DNA of 64,000 nt from VRUE01 sp963837735 (GTDB lineage: Bacteria > Actinomycetota > Thermoleophilia > Solirubrobacterales > 70-9): the NCBI GenBank assembly GCA_963837735.1, contig CAWIOM010000004.1:310001-374000 (forward strand), written 5' to 3'. This document shows positions 28,380-36,645 of the stretch, piece after piece (the stretch's first letter is position 1; every line of letters begins with the position of its first letter). The notes beneath the pieces were generated by a model. It ran no database searches. It worked only from the letters and a program-made list of their open reading frames with translations, and was not told where the DNA came from. A program made the translations under genes and the position numbers.

Positions 28380-30530
28380 ATGAGCCGTATTCGCCAGCAG
28401 AACGTGACCGCAGCCCAGTGGAGCTCCAACGGGGAGGCCCTCGGCGCTCTCGACCTGACCCTGCCCGAGAACGAAGCGTTCGGGGCCAATGTCTTCTCCA
28501 CCTCGGTCCAGCGGGACCGCCTGCCCGCGGACGTATTCGAGAAGCTGCAGGCGACCCTCGAGGGCGGCGAGGCGCTCGACCCTAGCCTGGCCGACGCAGT
28601 CGCCGATGCGATGAAGGAGTGGGCGCTGGAGAAGGGCGCGACCCACTACACCCACATGTTCCAGCCGCTGACCGGCTCCACCGCCGAGAAGCACGACTCG
28701 TTCTTCGAGCCTGCCGGGGAAGGCACGTCGCTCGCCGGCTTCTCCGGCAAGGAGCTGATCCAGGGAGAGCCGGACGCCTCCTCGTTCCCGACCGGCGGCG
28801 TCCGCGCCACCTTCGAGGCCCGCGGCTACACCGCCTGGGACCCGACCTCCCCCGCCTTCATCATCGAGAACCCGAACGGGGCACTGCTCAGCATCCCGAC
28901 CGCGTTCGCCTCCTGGACCGGCGAGGCGCTGGACGGCAAGATCCCGTTGCTGCGCTCGATGGACGCCCTCTCACGCTCGGCGATCAAGGCCCTGCGCCTG
29001 CTCGGCGACGAGGAGAGCACGCGCGTCTTCACCACGGTCGGCCCCGAGCAGGAGTACTTCCTGATCGACGAGCAGTACTTCTTCGAGCGCCCCGACCTGA
29101 TCGCCACGGGTCGCACCCTGTTCGGCGCCAAGCCGCCCAAGGGGCATGAGCTCGACGACCACTACTTCGGCTCGATCCCGGAGCGCGTGCTCGCCTGCAT
29201 GATGGAGTCGGAACTGGAGATGCGCAAGCTCGGCATCCCGGTCAAGACCCGCCACAACGAGGTCGCCCCCGCCCAGTACGAGATCGCGCCGATCTTCGAG
29301 AACTCGAACGTCGGCTCCGACCATCAGCAGATGCTGATGCAGACGCTGGAGAGCGTCGCTCGCCGCTACGGGCTCGTCTGCCTCCTGCACGAGAAGCCCT
29401 TCGCCGGGGTCAACGGCTCCGGCAAGCACAACAACTGGTCGATGGGGACCGATTCCGGCGCGAACCTGCTCAACCCGGGCGACACGCCGGCGGACAACCT
29501 CCACTTCCTGTTCTTCTGCGCGGCCGTGATCCAGGCGGTCAACAAGCACCAGGGCCTGCTGCGCGCCTCGGTCGCCAACATCGGCCAGGACCACCGGCTC
29601 GGTGCCAACGAGGCTCCGCCGGCGATCATCTCGATCTTCCTCGGCGCCGAGCTGGACAAGGTGTTCGAGGCGATCGCGACCGGCGAAGGAGACCCCAACA
29701 CGCCCGCCTCCTTCCTCGAGCTGGGCGCGACGGTCCTGCCGTCGCTGCCGATGGACGGCGGCGACCGCAACCGCACCTCGCCGTTCGCCTTCACCGGCAA
29801 CAAATTCGAGTTCCGGGCGCTCGGGTCGAGCATGTCCCTCGCCTTCCCGAACACGGTCCTCAACACGATTGCCGCCGAGGCGATCGACGAGCTGGCCGGC
29901 AAGTTGGAGGAGAAGATCTCCGGCGGCACGGAGATGGCCGAGGCCGTCATGGAGATCGTCAAAGACGCCTACCTGGCCAACAAGGAGGTCTGCTTCAGCG
30001 GCGACAACTACTCCGAGGAGTGGCATGCCGAGGCCGAGCAGCGCGGGTTGAAGAACCTGAAGACGACGCCCGACGCGTTGCCTGAGGTGCTTGCCGACGA
30101 CACCGTGGCCGCCTTCGAGAAGTACGACGTGCTCTCCAAACGAGAGCTCGAATCCCGCTTCGAGGTCTGGGTCGAGCAGTACGCGATCCGGGCCAATATC
30201 GAGGCGGAGACGACGCACTCGATCGCCCAGACGATGATCCTGCCGGCGGCGCTGCGCTACATGGCTCTGATCGCCGAGTCGGGCGTCGCGGAGGGCCTCG
30301 CCGGCCAGCTCGGGGGCCTGCTCGAGGATCTCGGCAAGGCGCTGCTCTCGCTCGAGGAGGCGAACGAATACCCCGACCACCTGGAGGGCCTCGATCTGGC
30401 GATCCACGCGCGCGACAAGCAGCTGGCGGCGATGAGCGAGGTGCGCGCAGCGGCCGACAAGCTCGAGAAGGTCGTCGCCGACGACCTCTGGCCGCTGCCC
30501 AAGTACGAGGAGATGCTCTTCATCAAGTAG
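28380..30530 (+). CDS. glnN: Glutamine synthetase type III
   Basis: ATP-dependent assimilation of ammonium into glutamine. The 716-aa protein has the size of GS III (about 700-730) rather than GS I (about 470). Family blocks are present: ATHYTHMFQPLTGSTAEKHD, the metal/glutamate segment KTRHNEVAPAQYEIAPIFEN and the ATP segment NGSGKHNNWSMGTDSG. The C-terminal helical region (from about 560) is typical of type III. The start is ATG 28380, with GAGGGA about 11 nt upstream. With two Amt channels in the window this supports an ammonium-assimilation role. Confidence 0.95.
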   Translation: MSRIRQQNVTAAQWSSNGEALGALDLTLPENEAFGANVFSTSVQRDRLPADVFEKLQATLEGGEALDPSLADAVADAMKEWALEKGATHYTHMFQPLTGSTAEKHDSFFEPAGEGTSLAGFSGKELIQGEPDASSFPTGGVRATFEARGYTAWDPTSPAFIIENPNGALLSIPTAFASWTGEALDGKIPLLRSMDALSRSAIKALRLLGDEESTRVFTTVGPEQEYFLIDEQYFFERPDLIATGRTLFGAKPPKGHELDDHYFGSIPERVLACMMESELEMRKLGIPVKTRHNEVAPAQYEIAPIFENSNVGSDHQQMLMQTLESVARRYGLVCLLHEKPFAGVNGSGKHNNWSMGTDSGANLLNPGDTPADNLHFLFFCAAVIQAVNKHQGLLRASVANIGQDHRLGANEAPPAIISIFLGAELDKVFEAIATGEGDPNTPASFLELGATVLPSLPMDGGDRNRTSPFAFTGNKFEFRALGSSMSLAFPNTVLNTIAAEAIDELAGKLEEKISGGTEMAEAVMEIVKDAYLANKEVCFSGDNYSEEWHAEAEQRGLKNLKTTPDALPEVLADDTVAAFEKYDVLSKRELESRFEVWVEQYAIRANIEAETTHSIAQTMILPAALRYMALIAESGVAEGLAGQLGGLLEDLGKALLSLEEANEYPDHLEGLDLAIHARDKQLAAMSEVRAAADKLEKVVADDLWPLPKYEEMLFIK

Positions 30531-30539
30531 GCGGGGGGC

Positions 30540-30652
30540 GGCGCCGGTCGGGCGGGGGTTTCGCTTAACTTTTTCGTGGATCGCGCTCGGGCCGTCCGAG
30601 ATTGGAATTGGCGAAAAAGTACAAGACGCTCCACCCCCGCCCGACCGGCGCC
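30540..30652. repeat. Large nested inverted repeat between convergent genes
   Basis: A perfect 20-bp outer stem (30540-30559 with 30633-30652, rich in GGCGGG) encloses a 9-bp stem, ACTTTTTCG/CGAAAAAGT (30568-30576, 30612-30620), and an inner 5-bp hairpin, CTCGG-GCCGT-CCGAG (30586-30600). It fills the 163-bp gap between the GS III stop and the P450 stop. It may serve as a bidirectional terminator, but the size and three-level nesting are unusual for one. Confidence 0.75.
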
Positions 30653-30693
30653 TACTCGCCAGCTCCAGTGACGCCGAGCGTCGGTGGTTCAGG

Positions 30694-32163
30694 TCAAGCG
30701 CCGGGTCGGCGCGGGTCGACCCGCATCCTCAGGCCGCCCGTCGGCGAGAGGGTCGGCATCTGGCGGACCGTCATCGTCCGACCGGGCAGGAGGTCGAGGC
30801 GCAGCTTCTGCAACAGCATCGTCGCGACCAGCTTCACCTCGATCTGACCGAAGCGCTTGCCGATGCAGATTCGCTTTCCGCCTCCGAAGGGCACGTAGGC
30901 GCCCCGAGGCAGCGCCGCTTTGCGCTCCTTTGAGAAGCGCTCCGGCAGAAACGCCTCCGGCTCCGGAAAGAACTCGGGAATGCGGTGGCTGGCCCAGGAG
31001 CAGTAGTTGAGGTAAGCGCCTCTGGGAACCGTGTGGCCGTTGAACTCGAACTCCTTGACGGCACGGCGAGGGCCGATCCAGGCCGGCGGATAGAGCCGCA
31101 GGACCTCGTCGAGGACCATGTCCAGATAGGGCATCTGACGCTCGATCCGCTCGAGGTCCGGGGTGTCGCCGCCAAGGACCGCGTCCTGCTCGGCCTGCAG
31201 CTTCTCGATCACGTCGGGACGCCGGGCGAGCTCGTACATCATGAAGGTCAGGGTCGAGGTCGACGTGTCGTGGCCGGCGAACATCAGGGTCATCAGCTGG
31301 TCCCTGACCTCGCGATCGGAGAAGCCCTCGCCGGCCTCGTCGCGGACGTCGAGCAGAAGGCTGAGCACGTCCATCCGACCGGAGTCCGGATTGGCGCGCC
31401 GCTGGCCGATCTCGGCGAAGACGATCTTGTCGAGGACCTCGCGCGAGGCGAGCATCTTGCGCCACGGCGAACCGGGCCCGCGCAGGAAGCGCAGGGCGAA
31501 GTCGATCCCGTAGAACGCGAGTGCCCGCTCGAAGTGCTCCGCGGCGGCTGCTCCCTTGCCGGCCTCGTCGGGGTCAAGCCCGAGCAGAGCCCGCATCGCG
31601 ATCCGCATCGCCAGGCGCCGCATCCAGGCGTAGATGTCGACCACCTCGCCCTCGTGCAGCGCCTCGATGGCCGGCGCCGCCTCGGCGATCATCGCTTCCG
31701 CCGAAGCGGCAACCTGCTCGCGGTGGAAGGCTGGGAGCATCGTCGCCCTGGCCTTGTCGTGGTAGCCGCCGTCGATCGTCAGGAGGCCGTCGCCGAGCAG
31801 CGGGATCAGGTCGCCGAAGCTCGACTCGCGCCAGTGGAAGTTCTCCGGATGGGAGACCGTCACGTAGTGATTGGCCTCGGGCCCGAGCATGAAGACGACT
31901 TGCGTGTGGAGCAGGCGGAGGGTGAAGATCGGCCCGAACTCTTCATAGGCGCTGAGCAGGATCGGCAGCGGGTCGCGGGCGATCCTCAGGGTGCGGGTGA
32001 CCGTGTTGCCGCCCGGCCCCGGCGGGTAGCGGCCGCGCCCCTTCCACTCGACCACGAGGTCCCCGGCGACCCGGCGAATCGGGCTCGAGGACATCTGCGG
32101 CGGCCTCGGCACCGCGGCAGGGGGCGCCGGCGCGCCGGTCTTGGCAATTGTCTCGTTCGCCAT
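30694..32163 (-). CDS. Cytochrome P450
   Basis: Heme monooxygenase of 489 aa. The heme loop FGGGKRICIGKRFGQ (cysteine near residue 431), the I-helix AGHDTST, the ExxR motif DEVLRLYP and the PERF block (FLPERFSKERK) are all present. The N-terminus is soluble with a Pro-rich stretch. No ferredoxin or reductase partner is adjacent, so the redox chain must be encoded elsewhere. It lies 34 bp after rlmN in the same direction. Substrate unknown; similar proteins act on fatty acids or terpenoids. Confidence 0.95.
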   Translation of the reverse strand: MANETIAKTGAPAPPAAVPRPPQMSSSPIRRVAGDLVVEWKGRGRYPPGPGGNTVTRTLRIARDPLPILLSAYEEFGPIFTLRLLHTQVVFMLGPEANHYVTVSHPENFHWRESSFGDLIPLLGDGLLTIDGGYHDKARATMLPAFHREQVAASAEAMIAEAAPAIEALHEGEVVDIYAWMRRLAMRIAMRALLGLDPDEAGKGAAAAEHFERALAFYGIDFALRFLRGPGSPWRKMLASREVLDKIVFAEIGQRRANPDSGRMDVLSLLLDVRDEAGEGFSDREVRDQLMTLMFAGHDTSTSTLTFMMYELARRPDVIEKLQAEQDAVLGGDTPDLERIERQMPYLDMVLDEVLRLYPPAWIGPRRAVKEFEFNGHTVPRGAYLNYCSWASHRIPEFFPEPEAFLPERFSKERKAALPRGAYVPFGGGKRICIGKRFGQIEVKLVATMLLQKLRLDLLPGRTMTVRQMPTLSPTGGLRMRVDPRRPGA

Positions 32164-32197
32164 TTGAGGATCCTAGTTGGCTGACCGGCCAAGCGGG

Positions 32198-33178
32198 TCA
32201 GGCATTCGAGGCGGCCAGCTGGCCGCAGGCGGCATCGATGTCCCGGCCCCGGGTGAGCCGGACGGTCGCCGTGAGCCGGTGCTCGGCAAGGATCGCTCGG
32301 AAGCGCTCGATCCGCTCCGGCGAGGAACCGTCGTAGGCCCCGGTCGGGTTGTAAGGGATCAGGTTGACCTTGTAGACACGGGGGTCGAGGAGCGCGGCGA
32401 GTTCGCGGGCGTGCTCGGGCAGGTCGTTGACGCCGTCCAGCATCACGTACTCGACGAAGACCCGGCGCCGGCGGCGGGCCCGGTAGCGATCGCAGGCGGC
32501 GAGCACCTCGGCCAGCGGGTAGCGGTCGTTGACCGGCATCAGCTGCGACCGCAGGCCGTCGTTAGGCGCGTGCAGGGACAGAGCCAGGCTGACCGGCATC
32601 TCGCACTCGGCGAGCCGGTCGATTCCGGGCACCCAGCCGACGGTGGAGATCGCCGTGCGCCGGTGGGTGACGCCGAGCCCCGGCAGCGCCTCACACGCGG
32701 CGAGCACGGCGTCGATGTTCATCGTCGGCTCACCCATGCCCATGAAGACGACGTGGTCGATCGCCTCGAGGCGCCGGAAGTGAAGGGCCTGGTCGAGGAT
32801 CTCGTCGGCGCTCAGGTTGCGACCGAACTTCATCTGCCCGGTTGCGCAAAAGGCGCAGGTCAGCGGGCAACCCGACTGCGATGAGACGCATACCGATCGC
32901 CTGCCGTCCCGGTAGCGCATCAGGACCGCCTCCAGCGGACGCCCGTCGGCCGTGTGAAACAGGGCCTTGACCGTTCCGTCATCGGAGTGCGCCTCCGCCT
33001 CCAGGGCCAGCGTCGTGAGCGGCACGGACTCGGCGAGGCGCTCGCGCAGCCCGGCCGGGAGGTTCGTCATCTGCGCGTAGTCGGCGGCGCCGCGCGCCAC
33101 CCACTCCCAGACCTGGGAGGCGCGGTACTCGGGCTCGCCGGCGTCGGCGAGCACGGCTGAGAGCTTTGCCCTGTCCAC
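32198..33178 (-). CDS. rlmN: 23S rRNA (A2503)/tRNA (A37) C2-methyltransferase, radical SAM
   Basis: The 326-aa protein contains the radical-SAM cluster CAFCATG, the SQSGCPLTCAFC segment, VVFMGMGEPTMN and LAECEMPVSLALSLHAPND, all typical of RlmN. The C-terminal catalytic cysteine is in DIDAACGQLAAS. GTG 33178 is chosen because TACACT (33185-33190) is 6 nt upstream, a leaderless pattern; longer in-frame starts overlap the divergent gene. It faces a PKD-type secreted gene on the plus strand. Confidence 0.96.
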   Translation of the reverse strand: MDRAKLSAVLADAGEPEYRASQVWEWVARGAADYAQMTNLPAGLRERLAESVPLTTLALEAEAHSDDGTVKALFHTADGRPLEAVLMRYRDGRRSVCVSSQSGCPLTCAFCATGQMKFGRNLSADEILDQALHFRRLEAIDHVVFMGMGEPTMNIDAVLAACEALPGLGVTHRRTAISTVGWVPGIDRLAECEMPVSLALSLHAPNDGLRSQLMPVNDRYPLAEVLAACDRYRARRRRRVFVEYVMLDGVNDLPEHARELAALLDPRVYKVNLIPYNPTGAYDGSSPERIERFRAILAEHRLTATVRLTRGRDIDAACGQLAASNA

Positions 33179-33197
33179 CCGGCGAGTGTAGGGCCGT

Positions 33198-33226
33198 TTG
33201 ACTGGAGGGCGCCTCGGACCTACCGT
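33198..33226 (+). promoter_or_regulatory. -35/-10 promoter of a leaderless transcript
   Basis: TTGACT (33198-33203), a 17-bp spacer and TACCGT (33221-33226), followed 8 nt later by the GTG start at 33235. This is the only TANNNT start promoter in the window with a clear -35 at ideal spacing. Confidence 0.6.
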
Positions 33227-33234
33227 GTAAGCGG

Positions 33235-34019
33235 GTGTCTGGAAGGTCCGCATTCGTCGCGGCGGCGGTCGCAGCCCTCTGCGCCGGCGCCGCCGTGGCC
33301 CCGTCGGCGGGCGCGACCAAGCCCTGCCCGGTCGAATACTGCACCGACTCTCAGGGCAAATACGTGCTCTCGGTGCCGCCGCTGACGACGACGCTCTTCT
33401 ACAAGGAGTACGCGGCCTGCACTTGGCAGGTCCACGTCGACTTCGGCGACAGCACCGGCCAGGACTACGAATTCGACGGCTCGAAAGGCCTCACCGGCTC
33501 CCACACCTTCCCGGAGCCCGGGCCGTCACCTACACGGTGCTGACCCAGCTCAGCAACGGCGTCTCCAGCGAACCGGGCCTGACCTGCCCCGACTACGGCC
33601 TTTCCGCCGAAGTCCGCTACCGCACGCCCGCCGAAGAAGCCGACGACCCGCCGCCGGGCCCCGAGGAAGGCGGCGGCGGCGAACCGACCGGAGAACCGGG
33701 GGGCCCCGGAGCCGAAGGCGGCACGACCCCGGCGGCCATCCCCGCGACGCCGGATGCGATGACCGCAAGCAGCGAGGGCGGGCGCCTCGCATCCCCGGAG
33801 CCGGGCGAGGCGAACTCCTACTGGCGACACTGCCGGGGCTCACTGCTCACCCACCTGGTCAGCTGTCGGCGCGGACGGCAGGTGCTGAAGCGCGCCACCG
33901 CGAAGCTGACTCGCTCCAGGGCGGCTCGCGCCCGGGGTTTCAGCTGCCTGCGACCTGCCGGCGGCCTTCGGTCGATCGTCTGCCGACGCGGCCCGCACCG
34001 GATCCTGGGAGCGGGCTAA
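33235..34019 (+). pseudogene. Secreted PKD-domain protein, interrupted by a frameshift
   Basis: The first frame gives MSGRSAFVAAAVAALCAGAA as signal peptide, then a PKD-like segment (WQVHVDFGDSTGQDYEFDG, GSHTFPEPG) and stops at 33543. The continuation is in another frame: VTYTVLTQLSNGVSSEPGLT completes the PKD domain and is followed by a Pro/Gly-rich linker and a basic, Cys-containing C-terminus to 34019. A single missing base in the GGG at about 33515-33518 restores one frame. It is either a pseudogene or a sequencing indel. It overlaps the convergent DUF4234 stop by 4 bp. Confidence 0.7.
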
Positions 34020-34441
34020 GGGGCCGGCGGGGGGCCGAGCTGCTCGGCGTCCTGCTCCCAGATCTCGTTCAGCGAGACCTGGATGTAGGCCCAGAGGGCC
34101 GGCGCGAGCAGCAGGTAGAGGATCAGCCCGATCCAGCCATTGGCCTGCTCCCGGCCGGCCAGCCTCGACGCCAGCTGGACCCGCTTGAAGCCGTTCCAGT
34201 AGGTGATCAGGGCGGGGACGATGATCAGCCCGCCGGGGAACAGCGCCAGCACCGAGTTGGTCGGGCTCTGGCCGAGGTCCTGTTCCCTCATGTAGCCGTA
34301 GTCGCGGAGCTCGCGGTTGATCCGGTACCACCAGACCAGGTGGTAGACGCCGAGGGTGGCGATCGGCAGCAGCGCCACCGCCCACGGGCTGCGCACCTTG
34401 ACCCGGTCCTCGGTGCCGCGGATCGTCATCTCCTGCGCCAT
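34016..34441 (-). CDS. DUF4234 membrane protein
   Basis: A 141-aa membrane protein with three hydrophobic segments: VRSPWAVALLPIATLGVYHL, then SVLALFPGGLIIVPALITYW and IGLILYLLLAPALWAYIQVS. The YHLVWWYRINRELRDYG block after the first helix matches the DUF4234 family, whose function is unknown. It starts 6 nt after the LLM oxidoreductase stop in the same direction, so the two may be co-transcribed. Confidence 0.8.
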   Translation of the reverse strand: MAQEMTIRGTEDRVKVRSPWAVALLPIATLGVYHLVWWYRINRELRDYGYMREQDLGQSPTNSVLALFPGGLIIVPALITYWNGFKRVQLASRLAGREQANGWIGLILYLLLAPALWAYIQVSLNEIWEQDAEQLGPPPAP

Positions 34442-34447
34442 CGAAGC

Positions 34448-35293
34448 TCAGAGCCCCGCGGCGTCGGCGAGCAGGTCGACCTGTTCGGGGTTCCCGGCGG
34501 ACGGAGAGAGGATCAGCTCGTCGCAGCCGGCCTCCTCGTAGGCGGAGACATAGCCGGCGAGCGTCTCAGCGTCCCTGGCGGCCCCGGCGGCGATCATCGC
34601 AGCCAGCTCCTCGCCGAGCCAGGCGTAGTAATGGCCGAGGTAGCGCTCGGCATCGGCGGCGGCGTCGGGGCCGAGCGAGAAGTAGGCGAGCCCGACCAAT
34701 CGTGGCTCTCCCTCGCGACCGGCCTTCGCCCACTCCGCCCGGACCTTCCCGGCGGCGTCGGCGAAGACCTCGGGGCCCGATCCACCGGCGATCCAGCCGT
34801 CGCCAAACCGCGCCGCGCGCGCAAACGAGGCGTCGACCCCGCCCCCGACCAGCAATCCCGGGCGACCGGCGATCGAGGGGCCGACCTCGTCACCGTCCCA
34901 GACCTCCCCGATCCTCTCCAGCATCCGGTCGATGGTCTCGCCACGGCCGCTCATCTCGATCCCGCTGACCTCGTAGTCGTCCGCGCGCCCGCCGATCCCG
35001 ATGCCGAGGGTGAATCGGCCGCCCGAGAGGGCGTGCAGGCTCAGGGCCCGCTTGGCGAGCTCGGCTGCGTTGGGCCGCAGCGGCCCGAGCAGAACCGAAG
35101 TGCAGAGCCCGATCCGCTCGGTGACGGCAGCGGCGGCGGCGAGCGCCGTGATCGGCTCGTAGTTCTCGTAGGCGACGCGGTCGATCGTGCCGAGGCTCGA
35201 GAAGCCGCGGGCCTCGGCCCGCCGCGCCCACTCCGTCAACTCCGCGCCGGTAGTGCCCGGAACCGCGTTGGGAAGCCCTATTGCCAGATCCAT
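34448..35293 (-). CDS. LLM-class flavin-dependent oxidoreductase
   Basis: A 281-aa luciferase-like protein with a TIM-barrel fold: MDLAIGLPNAVPGTTGAELT, ITALAAAAAVTERIGLCTSV and LHALSGGRFTLGIGIGG are characteristic. Such enzymes use FMN or the deazaflavin F420, and actinobacterial ones often use F420; which one applies here cannot be told. It lies 63 bp downstream of a TetR regulator in the same direction and may be controlled by it. Substrate unknown. Confidence 0.88.
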   Translation of the reverse strand: MDLAIGLPNAVPGTTGAELTEWARRAEARGFSSLGTIDRVAYENYEPITALAAAAAVTERIGLCTSVLLGPLRPNAAELAKRALSLHALSGGRFTLGIGIGGRADDYEVSGIEMSGRGETIDRMLERIGEVWDGDEVGPSIAGRPGLLVGGGVDASFARAARFGDGWIAGGSGPEVFADAAGKVRAEWAKAGREGEPRLVGLAYFSLGPDAAADAERYLGHYYAWLGEELAAMIAAGAARDAETLAGYVSAYEEAGCDELILSPSAGNPEQVDLLADAAGL

Positions 35294-35356
35294 CCACTAC
35301 TCCTTTGATTCGAAGGGGCTCGCCAAAGTTATCGCTGCAGGCGCCCGGGCCCGACC

Positions 35357-35941
35357 TCACCCCGGCAGCTCCGCGAGCAGCGCCTCGACCGAGTCGCGCG
35401 CATAGCCGAAGACGCGGCGATCGCCGGAGAGGCGGAAGCGCGAGTTCGCGCCCATGATCAGCGCGTAGAGCTCGAACGCGAGCCGCTCGGGCTCGACAAC
35501 GCCGGCGGCGCCGGCCTGGCGCTCGAGCTCGCCGAGCCAGGCGTCGAGGGCACCGGCGATCGCGTCGCGGACCGGGCCCGGCCGGTCGTCGAACTCGGCC
35601 GAGGTCTCGACCCAGAAGCAGCCGCCCGAATACATGTCGGAGTCGAGGTGGGCGAGGTAGGAGGCAGCCATCGCCCGCAGGCGCGGGGCGCCGTCGGGGG
35701 TATCGGCGACCGGGTCGATCACCGCCTCTCGGAAGCGCAGCGCGGCGGCCTCGACGGTGGCAAGCTGCAATTCCTGTTTGGAGCCGAAGTGGGCGAAGAG
35801 CCCGCTCTTGCTCATCTCCAGCTCGGAGGCAAGCCGGCCGATCGTCAGCCCGCCGAGGCCCTCGACGGAAGCGAGGTCGACAGCCCGATCGAGGATCGCG
35901 GCTCGGGTCGCCTCACCACGGGTTGCGGTTGCGCCGGTCAT
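35357..35941 (-). CDS. TetR-family transcriptional regulator
   Basis: A 194-aa repressor. The HTH reads AILDRAVDLASVEGLGGLTIGRLASELEMSKSGLFAHFGSKQEL; the C-terminal ligand domain is all-helical (AMAASYLAHLDSDMYSGGCF). A perfect 16-bp palindrome lies 18 bp before its start, in the gap to the divergent cupin, so it probably represses itself and the cupin. The downstream LLM oxidoreductase is a likely further target. Confidence 0.93.
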   Translation of the reverse strand: MTGATATRGEATRAAILDRAVDLASVEGLGGLTIGRLASELEMSKSGLFAHFGSKQELQLATVEAAALRFREAVIDPVADTPDGAPRLRAMAASYLAHLDSDMYSGGCFWVETSAEFDDRPGPVRDAIAGALDAWLGELERQAGAAGVVEPERLAFELYALIMGANSRFRLSGDRRVFGYARDSVEALLAELPG

Positions 35942-35959
35942 TCGAGGAGGCTAACAAAA

Positions 35960-35975
35960 GCACGAACGTTCGTGC
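35960..35975. promoter_or_regulatory. TetR operator, perfect palindrome
   Basis: GCACGAACGTTCGTGC is fully palindromic and contains the ACGAACGTTCGT core common to TetR-family sites. It sits in the 95-bp gap between the TetR gene and the divergent cupin gene. Confidence 0.7.
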
Positions 35976-36036
35976 CAATGGAATAGGATCGCGCCGGTCC
36001 GAAAAACGGGCACCGAACCGAGCCAAGGAGAGCTGA

Positions 36037-36432
36037 ATGAGCACCCACGCTGTGAAGAAGATCGACGACATGGAGGCCGTCTTCGGCGGCGCCTTCAAGC
36101 GGGCCAGAGCCGAGCTCGGCGTCGAATCGTTCGGCATGCAGATCATCGACATGCCGCCCAACTACGACGGCTACCCCGACCACGACCACGCCGAGGACGG
36201 CCAGGAGGAGGTCTACCTGGCCCTGCGCGGAAGCGGCGAGATCGAGATCGACGGCGAGCGCTTCCCGCTCGACGAAGACCACGTGGCGCGGGTCGGCCCC
36301 GGGATCGGCCGCAAGGTCTGGCCCGGCGACGACGGCATCCGGATCCTCGTACTCGGCGGCAAGGTTGGCGAGTCCTACGAGGCCCCCGAGATCAGCAAGC
36401 TCGGCAACCCCGACCCGATGGCGGCCGGCTAG
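36037..36432 (+). CDS. Cupin-domain protein, TetR-linked
   Basis: A 131-aa single cupin: DYxDHDHAEDGQEEVYLALRG-type motif 1 (seen as PDHDHAEDGQEEVYLALRGS) and a motif 2 near DHVARVGPGIGRKVW. AAGGAGA lies at normal spacing before ATG 36037. It is divergent from the TetR regulator across its operator, so it is likely induced by the TetR ligand. Its substrate is unknown. It resembles the cupin at 6341 in size and layout but shares little outside the motif. Confidence 0.83.
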   Translation: MSTHAVKKIDDMEAVFGGAFKRARAELGVESFGMQIIDMPPNYDGYPDHDHAEDGQEEVYLALRGSGEIEIDGERFPLDEDHVARVGPGIGRKVWPGDDGIRILVLGGKVGESYEAPEISKLGNPDPMAAG

Positions 36433-36438
36433 GCACCG

Positions 36439-36645
36439 CTAGGCGCGCCCGGCTGCCGCCCCCCGGTCACGCAGCTCGTGGCCGGGGCAGGCGGCGACCG
36501 GGGTCTGCGGGTAGCGCGGGTAGGTGGCGTCGGCGCGCGACCTCAGGCAGAGAGAGAAGACCGAGCCACGCGTATTCGGCACGAGCTGTTGGTGCCGGCA
36601 GCTGTCGCAGAGCCCGGCTGCGGCACGCGGCGGCCCGGCTCTCAC
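36439..36645 (-). CDS. Small cysteine-containing conserved protein
   Basis: A 68-aa protein with GLCDSCRHQQLVPNTRGSVF, then SLCLRSRADATYPRYPQTPV and AACPGHE. The CxxC, the following single cysteines and the RYP-P-x-P-V pattern match a short family I have seen in many actinobacteria, probably zinc-binding; function unknown. GTG 36645 overlaps the upstream cupin stop as GTGA. The longer frame upstream is a shadow of the cupin. Confidence 0.7.
   Translation of the reverse strand: MRAGPPRAAAGLCDSCRHQQLVPNTRGSVFSLCLRSRADATYPRYPQTPVAACPGHELRDRGAAAGRA

Noticed and set aside
33500..33545. Programmed -1 frameshift in the PKD-type gene
   Set aside because: No slippery heptamer is in the zero-frame register, and no downstream pseudoknot is apparent; a one-base indel explains it more simply.
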